64,000 nucleotides of DNA, taken from assembly GCF_001680005.1 (NCBI RefSeq), contig NC_033559.1, positions 310,001-374,000 of the forward strand, given 5' to 3'. Origin of the DNA: Plasmodium coatneyi. Its lineage: Eukaryota > Apicomplexa > Aconoidasida > Haemosporida > Plasmodiidae. Positions 11,221 through 20,419 of this stretch are shown one piece after another. Under the pieces are notes generated by a model, which was not told the origin of the DNA, searched no databases, and was given only the letters and a program-made list of their open reading frames with translations. The translations under genes and the position numbers were made by a program. The stretch's first letter is position 1; each line of letters starts with the position of its first letter.

Positions 11221-12060
11221 AGGTATAATATTAGCCAAAAAAAAACAAAGAAATGCCCTAATATAAATTTTGTCACACAGAAAAAAATTGCACAAAAAAA
11301 AAAAATGTCAAAAAAAAGTTGTCCAAAAAGAAAAGAATTGCCCTAATATAAATTTGTCACACAGAAAAAATTCCCCCCAAAAAATTCTTCCTAAAAAAAA
11401 TGGCTTAAAAGGAATAGTTTAAAAAAATAGGTTTAAAAAAGAACACCTTCAGTAAGGTTGCTTTAAGGGAAAAATTCCGTAAGGAAATTTCTTCACAAAA
11501 AATATTCCGCGAAAATTATTAAAAAACATCTACAGAAAAAATTCCTTCAATCAATAGATTAAAAGGAGTAACTTACGAAAATTCTCTAGAAATTTTTTTC
11601 AAAAAAAATTATGCAAAAAATTCCCTTAAAAAAAATAGGTTTATATGGAACCTATGGTGTAGGTGCTTTAGGGGAAATTTCCCTAGGGGAAAGATTAGAA
11701 AAAATTTCCGCGTGCCCCGCCCCACAAATGGGGAATTAGAAAAAAATTTTCCCAAGGAAAATATGCAAAAAAATTACACAAAAAAATAGAGATTGAAAAG
11801 TTTTCTTTGAAAAAATTCTTTAGGGAAAAATTTTTCAAAAAAAAAAGAGACTAAAAAAATTTCCCACAAAAAAAAGTATATTGAATAGTTTTTAAGGGAG
11901 CTTCTTCAAGAACGGTTCTTAAAAATTTCCTTAAGGAATTGTATTAAAATGATCTATAGGAAGCAGATTAGTAGAAGTTACTTAAGGAATTATTCCCAAA
12001 CCTCTTTAAAGAATATGCTAAGGAAATTTTCTCAAGAATACTATAAATATTTCTCCAACG
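11221..12060. repeat. A-rich degenerate repeat block
   Basis: Dense array of short A-rich units ending in TTCC, TTTCC or TTGC (forms such as AAAAAATTCC and AAAAATTTCC). It contains a near-exact direct repeat of about 25 bp beginning CCCTAATATAAATTT at 11256 and 11341. It encodes nothing I can support. It separates KIR gene 2 from the small membrane-protein gene at 12206. Confidence 0.6.
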
Positions 12061-12205
12061 AAATGGGTTCAACATACAAAGTCAGAAAAATCGGACGCAC
12101 CCTAAAATGGACCCCAGAGAAAATATGAGGAACATTTACCAGAGGAATTGACGTTTAACTTTCTCTTAGTACCCGTTGTTAATTTAATTATCCAATAGAG
12201 ACAAA

Positions 12206-12969
12206 ATGTATTCCATTAAAAGAATAATATATCTACTCCTCCTTCTATTATTACAATGTACTGCTGCTGTAATAGCGGACAAAACGGAAAGCTGTGGTAT
12301 CACTAATGGGAGCACGGAAAATTTTCCACATATTATTTGGGAAAGGTATAAATGCCTGCTGTGCACAATATGTGGTTTTATTGGAATTGGGGAAGATGGT
12401 AGTGCTTGTAAAAGGGACGATGTGGCCATCCCCGTTTTCCTCTTTCTTCTTTCCACTATATGGGGCATCATCCAATTTCTTCTTAGAAAGGTACAATATA
12501 AAAACAAAGAGAACATATTTCGTATTGTTAACATTCCATGACATATATATGTCATGGAATGTGGAATATATATACACATATATATTGTATAGATATATAT
12601 ATATATACACATATATATACCTACCTCCCCCCCTTCTTTTTTTAGTGGTGTTTATGTTGTCGAAGAAGAAGAAGGACAAGGAACCATATGTCCCATGTAG
12701 GTTATAATCAACTTATGGGAGGACCAAATGGACAGCCAATGTGCCAAATAGTGTGTCCAGTAGTGTGCGAAGGACAACCGTCTCATCCACCACAGAAAGG
12801 ACAGGATCAACCACCGGAAGATGTGAAACAGCAGCAACCTGAATCTGAAGAATCAAACGAAAAGGGGAACGCAAAGGAAGGAAATAAAAAGAGAGGGAAT
12901 CGTTCATTAGAAAAAACAGGTTCTACGGGGGGCGATGGAGACGACTCCCTTCGTGTAGGGTACAATTAA
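12206..12969 (+). CDS. Two-exon single-pass membrane protein with Cys/Arg juxtamembrane tail
   Basis: Exons 12206-12490 and 12646-12969 join in phase 0 (AAG|GTACAA, acceptor TTTTTAG), giving 202 aa. Residues 1-24 form a signal peptide (IIYLLLLLLLQCTAAVIA). Residues 25-72 are a short ectodomain with five Cys. Residues 73-93 are a membrane span (VAIPVFLFLLSTIWGIIQFLL). Exon 2 opens WCLCCRRRRR, a likely palmitoylation and stop-transfer patch, then a CxxxC/CxxxC region and a hydrophilic Pro/Gln/Glu/Lys-rich tail ending LRVGYN. The exon break sits exactly at the membrane border, as in the neighbouring KIR genes, but I see no KIR domain. The family is not recognised. Its place inside the KIR island suggests a lineage-specific surface or exported protein; this is inference. 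Confidence 0.65.
12531..12562. repeat. Perfect 32-bp palindrome in intron
   Basis: A perfect inverted repeat with no spacer. The left half begins ACATTCCATGACATAT and the right half is its reverse complement. It lies in the single intron of the 12206-12969 gene, about 40 bases past the donor, followed by TA-rich microsatellite sequence. Confidence 0.9.
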
Positions 12970-13681
12970 AAGTGAAAGAGGAAAGGTCTGAGTACAAATT
13001 ATAAAATTGTCATAGAATTTATGATATTAAATAATTTTTTCTCCTCTTAGGATGCACTTTTTTTCACCCGTCCCACTCTTGCACGTTTTACCCATCTTTC
13101 TTTGCACTCCTATATATTATTCCTTTTTTTTTTTTGTTGTTGTTGTTTTTGAACACTCTTCAGTATGTTAACTTTTCCCCTTTTTTTAAAAACTTTTCTT
13201 GCTTTTTTCATCTGTTGATTATCCCATGAGTTTGTGCTATTCCCTTCTGCATAATTTTTTTTCACTTATGTCCTCCTTCCAAATATAATTCATCCGACAC
13301 TACTATTCTATGTGTGTACTTTTTCTACACATTACCTGTATATGTAGTATTAGTTCTATCATAACTGTAATTTTTTGGGTTGTATAATTATTGCGAATGT
13401 ACCCATTTCTTATATTACCCTTTGAACTTGTTCCTTCATTTTTCCTGACTTCTTTCTTTATTAAATACATTCGTGCATATTTATAGAATTTTTTCTCTGT
13501 ATTCTACATTTTCTGTGGGTATTCACCAATTCATGGAAATCATTATAGTTTGAGGGAGCATTACATACTAATTATAATTTGGAAGGGGGGTACATTACTT
13601 GCAATATATAATTCAGAATACGTTGTATGGTGTTCATAATTCATGCGGGATTACACTTCACATACAACGTTACATGTAACG
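12970..13681. other. AT-rich intergenic between convergent genes
   Basis: Lies between the 3' ends of the 12.2-kb gene and KIR gene 3. AT-rich, with a poly-T plus GTT microsatellite at about 13127-13149 and direct TTACATGTAACGTTACAT-like repeats near 13660-13690. No gene seen. Confidence 0.5.
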
Positions 13682-15429
13682 TTACATACGTTGATAACCT
13701 ATATTCTGGCGACCCGATTTATTATTATTTCTTCGTGTTCTTCTGTGTTGTCTGTTATATATGGTAGATTCGTCTGTTCTTGACAAGTCTGCTGTTGTTG
13801 AATAATCTGTTGTTGAGTATTCTGCTAAATCATCTGTTGAATCATCCCCTAAATGTTCTGTTGAATCGTCTGTTGAATCGAATGACGAGTCTGCTGTTGA
13901 ATCTTGTGTGGAACTATCCGCCCTATGTTCCATCATGTATTCAGTAGATTCGTCCGTGAATGTATGTAGGTTCCGTTCGACGGATCTTTTTTTTCTTCTG
14001 CCTTTACCGGAAGAGTTATTTCCCCGAGAGAATAGTGGAGTGTACTGAGGGAAAAAAGGAAAGGAAGAAAGGGGGAAAAAGGGTGTTGTGTACGTACATA
14101 ATATAACTCATATTATATTCCTTACTCATAAAAGTGAATATTTGTGGACGCTATTATTTATGTTTTAATTATAATTATAACTATTACTTTGTAAAGGGCG
14201 AAGGTTAGTAATGGAAGTACTACTGCTCCCACTGTAGAGGATATGATTGGGGTCGTGGGCACAGTGGGGACAGTTGTACCCCCTGTTGGTTCTACAGTAA
14301 TTTCATTACTTTGTCCAGATGTATGAGTTACAGTATCAGCGAGTTGTGCTGTTTGGGCTTCCGTTGTTGCGAGTTGTGTTGTTTGGGATTCTTCATGCCT
14401 CTTTGGAGCTGCCGGTGTACTCGGCGGTGCAGTAGGTGCAGGTGCCTCTTCCTCTTCAACAACAACCTTCTTTGGTACTTCAGGAACCGTTACGGGTGGC
14501 ACTTCAGGTTTCTTTGGAGGTGGAACTGGAACTTTTTTCTCAGGAACAACCTCTTTTGGTGCTTCAAGAATGTTTACTGACGCCGTTTCTTCCTCTGTTC
14601 GTGTTTGTGATGATGCAACCACTGTTGCCTGACTTTGTTCTTTAGTCAGTTCCTCCTCTAGCCTCGCTTGCACCCTTCGTTTCAGGTCCTTCAGTTGGTT
14701 GAGGCTATTGCGATTTCGCCAACTTTGCTGTTTCCATGTTGTATTCCATCCGTTACAGAATGTTGTACGTGACTCATCCTTCTTCGTACAATCGTTATCT
14801 ATATCCGTCCAGGCGTCATATGCACGCTCCAGGTATCCGTCGTATTTCTTAAGGCATTCTAAACCTGCTCGCTCATAGGTAACTCTTATGGTGCTTTCGT
14901 CCTGCTTACAATTGTATAATGATCGTAGCTGCTGAAACTGTGCATACGTTACATCGGGGCAACCACCTCTACATCTGCTTGTTCCTGCATTATTTTTTAT
15001 TGCTTTGTGAATGTCTTCCATACTTTTTTGAAAGTCCCTATCTTCCACTCCCGCCTCCTTTATTTTATTCCCCGCCCAATAACAGAAATATGGACAATTA
15101 AAGCTCCTTCGTGTTGTGTTCGTTTCCTTCCAAATTTTATGACACCAGGCATTTATAATTTTATGCACTAATTCTTTCTGCTCCTCATATATATCTAGTG
15201 TACCTTCCAGTTCTTGTTTAATTTTCTGACATGTACTATCATCACTGTCCTTCCCCCTTGCATCATCAAATTCCTTGTTCTTCTTCTCGGATTCTAATTG
15301 GCGTGGACATGTTCCCTATAAATCCGAGGTTACAATGAATATACCATTGTATATGTGTATGCATTAGCTAAATATATTATGTACAATATATTCCACTTAT
15401 ATTAATTCATCTTTTACCCTTCCTGACAT
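13682..15429 (-). CDS. KIR: KIR variant antigen 3, one domain with proline-rich stalk
   Basis: Exons: a tentative first exon 15429-15418 (MSGR), then 15315-14188 (376 codons) and 14044-13682 (120 codons plus stop), about 500 aa. Junctions are phase 0. The domain starts GTCPRQLESEK and carries the Cys pattern with CPYFCYWAG. About 110 residues before the membrane span (14254-14583) are a Pro/Val/Lys/Glu-rich then Thr/Gln-rich stalk (EVVPEKKVPVPPPKKPEVPP and similar), absent from KIR 1 and 2. The membrane span is STVGAVVLPLLTFALYK. The tail begins YTPLFSRGNNSSG, has Asp-Ser-Thr repeats and ends NIGYQRM. The four-codon first exon is the weakest part; it uses donor AGG|GTAAAA and a 102-bp intron. 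The gene appears intact. Confidence 0.8.
14254..14583 (-). repeat. Pro/Thr-rich stalk coding region in KIR 3
   Basis: Low-complexity coding sequence with repeated VP, PPP and PAP motifs and later TQLA(T/D)T repeats, extending the KIR domain away from the membrane. Many Thr and Ser residues make it mucin-like. Confidence 0.7.
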
Positions 15430-15892
15430 TTCCTTTAATTCGTGTTGATTTCATATGTTCTGTTTATATTCTTCCTTATAGCGCACTTACTCCTATGTTT
15501 AATGTTAATCTTTTTACTAATTCTGAATGTACATATAAATGCGTTACACATTTCATTATGAGTACTCTATAATAGTATATATGAAATCTTCACTTTTTCT
15601 ACGTAAATACTTATTTCTCCCCTTTGACCATGTACATATTATTGCAAATCCTGATTATACTAATGTACATGTCGCATATATGAATTATTAATTCTTGAAT
15701 ATACGTACGGTGGGAAGAAAGATGCGATGGGGTAGTAAGTTGGGAAGAGCATGGTGGTGTATGGCATACAAATAACAAAAGAAAAGAAAAAAGGAAGAAT
15801 ACGCACCCCGTAGAACAAACCTAACACTGATCTTAAAAACTATATCTTGTACCATTGACAGTTGTTGGATGTAGACTATAACACCCTGAACA
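15430..15892. other. Intergenic, island-to-core boundary
   Basis: AT-rich and gene-free. To the right, base composition becomes more balanced and KIR-type genes no longer occur, so I place the island/core transition near here. Confidence 0.4.
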
Positions 15893-16615
15893 ATGTTACA
15901 TAGTGAAGTGGTGGTTCCTCCTTTTTTTGTTTCTCCAAATGTAAGGAAACAGTAACGAGCATTGTGTACTGCACACTGGAATGTAAAAATGTACCTTCTT
16001 CGTATCTGCTTATTTTTGTATGCTGAGCGGAGAGCGTTTTGCTATAAGTCCCCAATGACGGTTCGGTGCGTTTGCTTCCCTCTTTTTTTATCATGCTCAG
16101 TGATTTGTCTTTCCACTATGTGGTACATCATACATCAATGCAGACCTGAGTATAGACGACCTTCTTAAGAGAGGGAGCAACTTGATCTTTCCAGCGACTT
16201 TAAAGAATGACGTACCCGGTTTTGACCCTACATGTGGCCTTTACAAATTTAAGGAGGTATTATTGGGAAGGATACTAAAACAACCAGGGGTTCCACACAG
16301 TTCGCCTCTTTTTGCCTATTTTATGCTCCTTATTTTTGCTTCCTTGGCTTCTATTATATTTTCCTTTCCTTTCCTTTCCTTTTTTTTTCTTTTTTTTTTT
16401 TTCTCTTCACTTACCCAGTTGCCACACACCGTATGCTTCTTTAAAAAAAAAAAAAAAAAAAATTGTCAAAAAAAAAGTTGTCCATTATACGCGTTGGAAC
16501 AACACACATTCGTAAAATTTGTCCTTACTCCTCCTTCCCGCGGGGTCATATGCGCGCGCCTCTTCAGAAAATTGAGGATGCGCGAGAAAAATTGAGAAGA
16601 GGTGAAAAAAAATAG
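15893..16615 (+). CDS. Unresolved small spliced gene
   Basis: Two segments look like real exons. 16144-16256 (acceptor ATGCAG, donor GAG|GTATTA) reads LSIDDLLKRGSNLIF then PATLKNDVPGFDPTCGLYKF, a well-mixed protein-like sequence without low complexity. 16568-16615 (acceptor CTTCAG) reads KIEDAREKLRRGEKK then stop, and joins the previous exon in phase 0. The 5' end is uncertain. 15893-15940 (MLHSEVVVPPFFVSPN, then the strong donor GTAAGG) has a phase that does not match. An ATG at 15989 with a donor at 16002 matches in phase but gives only MYLL plus one base. I do not recognise the product. The coordinates mark the region in which the gene should lie. Confidence 0.35.
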
Positions 16616-17222
16616 GGGGGAAAAAAAAATGAAAGAAGAAAAAGAAGGAAAAAATAAAATAAAATAAAAAAAAAAAAAGAAAGCAATGGCATAGCTTGGT
16701 ACAACAAAACGCAGAGCAACGAAAAGCAAAAAGGAGCATGGGGGCCAGAGTTAAACACAATCGTTAAAAAAAAAATAAATAAAAAGGAAAATATATAAAT
16801 GCGCGTTTTTTACATTTACATACAGGTATATATGACGCGACTGCTAATTCTTTTAACGCAAGAAAGTCTGGTACTCCGTGAGGTGCTTAAGTACAGTCAT
16901 TGCAGAGGCAGCCAATGGAGAAAGATTAACTAGGGGAGGTGGAAATTAAGGCACTTTTGGAAGTTCTTCCCTTCAACGTTTGCCACATATGCCACTCATG
17001 TTACTACTATGAGTGTTATCCGGTTTAATCTATCCAGTGAAGTCCGAGGTGACCGTTGTTCGCCTGCGGCCCCATTGACCACCGAATGGACGAGTCCCAC
17101 CAGTAAGTGACACCCTGTCATAGTGCTAATGAGTGACATCCATTCAGAAAGAACACTTCCCCTCACCACCATCACCATCGTCACGCTGTTTCACCCACAA
17201 CTTCAAACTCTAAAGTGCCAGT
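16616..17222. other. Intergenic/5' region
   Basis: A-rich runs near 16621-16680 and 16765-16790, then more balanced sequence leading to the ATG at 17223. No gene seen. Confidence 0.5.
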
Positions 17223-19988
17223 ATGGACGACTCCTCACAGCGAGAAGGCAACGAGGATACCTTCGAAAATGAAAAAAAGGAAAAAAAAAAAAAAAAAAAA
17301 AAACAACACACATATTCCGTAATAAAGGAAGTGAACTATTCGCAGAATGAGGATGACACATCGGTAGAAATACCCAGTAAAAAAAAAAAAAGAGAACTAA
17401 CAAAAAAAAAAGTACACATAGAGGATGTCCAAAGGGTAGGGGAGTTTAAAGGTGATGTTTCAAGTGACGAGTGGGGCAGGAACAGTTGGGTGCAAGATGG
17501 ACAGGACCCCGAACCGAAGGGATGCATGAACTCCCAGAAACGTGACTTCGGTCGTTTGCTAAAGATAAGGGGCGTAAAAAGGAGAAAACGGGAAAAACAT
17601 AGCAATCATAGTAGTAACGGTGGTAGCCATGATGACGACAGTCAAAGCAGTGATAGTGATCACGAAATAGTGCCACTCCAAGGGCAGAGAAGGAACGGGG
17701 AGCAGGACGCCACGACAGCTCCACCCCTGCACCTTCATGCGAAGGAAACGCCCCGTAGGAGTAGAAGAAAAGATGCACCATTCAACATGGTCCATAGTCC
17801 CCAAATGTCAAACTCACCACGGAATGGAAACTACGAGGATTGGCCTGAGGAACACCATCGCAGTAGTGACGATCATGGTGACAGAAATGGGAGTGTAAAA
17901 ACTGGACTCCCCGTAGTGGACCACATTTATAATGTAAGGAGTGACGATATGCACGACGTCAGTAGTGACGATCCCCCCGATATGAGTAGCGCAGACTCCC
18001 ACGACGTAAGCAGCGCCGATCTACCAAGCGCCAGTAGTAGTGAAGCGAACATTTTTTCCAAGCTGATCTACAGAATAAAGAATGTTTTTGCTGACAGGAG
18101 GGGGGATCCCATAACGGATGAAAACATTGTGGACAGCGACATCTGCGAACTGACCATTGTGGGTAGCAATGGAATTGACCCGAGTGGCCCTAACAACATA
18201 GTACACGTTGTGGAGGATGAAGATACGTTTATAATGCAGGGTCATAGCACTAGTCAGACAGGAGGGGGAGAAAACAGAGAAATTGCTTACCCACATGGAA
18301 GAACCCACACGAATGAGATGATTTGTCTAAACGGACTAAACCCGAATGACCTGTTAAACAGCTCCATTCCTATTAACTCTAATCGCCCAGAAATAAATGA
18401 AATTTTTAGTAACGTTGAAAATGGGACCATTATAATGGAAAGGCCCGATTCAGGGACAAATGGCACTACATCTGATCAAGACGCAGCGCAGCATAGTACA
18501 GGTAGTGACCCCGGCGGTAGAACCCACCGCTTCAGCTATAGGAATGTCTTCCAAAAAATAGTTACCTACGTTAAGGAAAATATATCCTACGTAAAGGAAA
18601 AAATAAAAACCTACTGGCTAGAACGAGTGCGTGAAGCGAACACCCAATTGACAACACCCCATCAAACTACAAACGAACGGCAGGAAACAAACGAACCAGC
18701 ACTTCACACCGAAGACGAAAACGATGACCCTAGCTGTCTTCAAGTACTTTTCTTCCTAGGGTTGGTCTGTAAATTTCCTATCCTCTGGATTATTGGCTCC
18801 ATAATATTCTGCATCACCCCAAGTGAACATAAAAGAACCAAAATGTGGAGTCTAGTCAATACCATGTTTGCTCTCTTTAGTTTATTCTACTTTATAAGCA
18901 CATCGAAATTTAAAGTGCCAAGGCCAGTTTTCTCAGTCCTCATGGAATCAAATACTGAGGAAAACAATAATATACTTCCAAGAGGGGTTTTAAAAAACCG
19001 GGAAAACGTTGTTCACAGTTCGGTAGTGCTTGATGGATCTTCTACGTCCCATTGGATGGGGCAGAACTCCCATGCAGTTTTCCCTGCGGAGGAGAATTCC
19101 TTCTTAAATTGGAACTTCGTGTCGACGCAGAAGCCGGACACACACGTTTTGCTGTAAGGAAAAGCATCGTAGAGCTGAGTTTACTCCTCGATAAAATCGG
19201 AGCAGAGATAGTCCCCTGCTGAAAACCCTGCATAGTAACCTGCCCCCCATGGATCGACTCTGCCAAAATCAACACCTTCCTATTTCTTGCCCATTTCCCC
19301 TGTAGAAGCAGTGACGTGTACAAGCTCTTAAACCGCGTGCAAGTGACGTTCCTCTTCGGAAAGGGCAACGCCTACCCCCGAACGGAGGTCGAAAAGATGA
19401 AGCCTTTTTTTCATGACCTAAAAGAGGGCCTTAGGCCAGTCCCCGTGGAGAGACTCACTATGACGGATCAAGAGTAATTCTGCACCCGCCATACACGCGA
19501 CTTTTTCCTTGTCTGCGTTTATTAGAATGGATGGAGGCACTTCCGCGTGAACGTGTCCCTCAACTGCTGGGAAAATAATATTAATGCACGTATGTATGCA
19601 CGTATTTATATATCCGCCCATGCAATACGACCAACCATTTTCACGCCCACCTCCCTTTCGCAGCGTCCCTGAGGACTTCTTCGGAGGAGGACTCAGGTGC
19701 GAACGGACAAAAAAATACGCGCCCAAGCAGGCCAACGAAGCCGAAACGGACAAGCAAAAGGAAAAGGCCAAGTGGTATTTATTCTGGAAGGAAGACGACA
19801 ACTCAAAGGATAATAGCTCAACCGGATCAGAATCAGACATCCCCCTTCCCGTTGGAGAAATCTTCTTCTTTAAAAACGAGTACACCTGCAGAGTAGCTTT
19901 CCTTTATCCAAAAAAAACGAACCCCGATGAAAAGGAGATGCCAGCAAATTTTATCCAAATAAATAAAATTATAATAAAGCCCTTTTGA
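17223..19988 (+). CDS. Two-span membrane protein with long acidic/basic N-terminus, three exons
   Basis: Exons 17223-19153, 19306-19473 and 19664-19988 give about 807 aa. The joins are CT|GTAAGG to A and GA|GTAATT to C, both in frame. Residues 1 to about 500 are hydrophilic, with a poly-Lys run encoded by about 22 A (from 17280), a basic RGVKRRKRE patch, and Asp/Ser-rich repeats (SSDDPPDMSSADSHDVSSAD). Two hydrophobic segments follow at about residues 505-530 (FFLGLVCKFPILWIIGSIIF) and 543-565 (SLVNTMFALFSLFYFIST). The C-terminal part ends in an ordered-looking GEIFFFKNEYTCRVAFLYP stretch. There is no signal peptide. I do not recognise the family. Reading the first exon alone would stop just past the donor, at 19157, so a single-exon call would truncate the protein. 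Confidence 0.7.
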
Positions 19989-20211
19989 GGGAACCCCTGA
20001 GGGTACAAAGTTCGTCCGTCCGATGTGCGTAGAAGTGGGTGACGCATTCTCTTCCCACCTTTATGGTACTAAAGGTGCACACCGTTTGAGTTTTTATTTC
20101 ACCTTTTCTTTTTCATTTTTTTTTTTTGTTCATTGCCCCAAGGTGGTGTCCACTTGGACCCACTCCTAACTTTACCAACGTGTTTGTTATTTAATTGTAT
20201 TCGTCGCGCAG

Positions 20212-20394
20212 TTGTACAGCAATTACAGTGGCACCTGTGCATGTGGAATTGGTGCCACCCCCGTGTATGCGAGCGCATGTGCTTCGACCGTTTTACTCAT
20301 TTTTTTTGTTCAGCTCTATAAGACCCAGGAAGGCGTGGTCTTCCGAAAAGCAGAGGCCCGTTCGTGTTACCTCGTGCCGGGATTCTACTTATAA
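20212..20394 (+). CDS. Possible terminal exon
   Basis: An open 60-codon segment preceded by a T-rich stretch and CGCAG. It reads LYSNYSGTCACGIGATP, a hydrophobic TVLLIFFVQLY, then KTQEGVVFRKAEARSCYLVP to a stop. A second, strong acceptor (TTTTTTTTGTTCAG) lies inside at 20312. It may be a further exon of the 17223 gene if the stop at 19986-19988 is spliced around, or chance. I could not find a compatible donor. Confidence 0.2.
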   Translation: MYSNYSGTCACGIGATPVYASACASTVLLIFFVQLYKTQEGVVFRKAEARSCYLVPGFYL

Positions 20395-20419
20395 TAACAC
20401 AAATTAGCGCGCAACCGGT

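Noticed and set aside
16182..16595. 137-codon open frame with poly-Phe and poly-Lys
   Set aside because: Only its first part overlaps a plausible exon; the rest reads through T and A tracts.
20133..20321. Trp/Cys/His-rich frame overlapping the possible exon at 20212
   Set aside because: Competing frame with no better splice support; a composition effect is likely.
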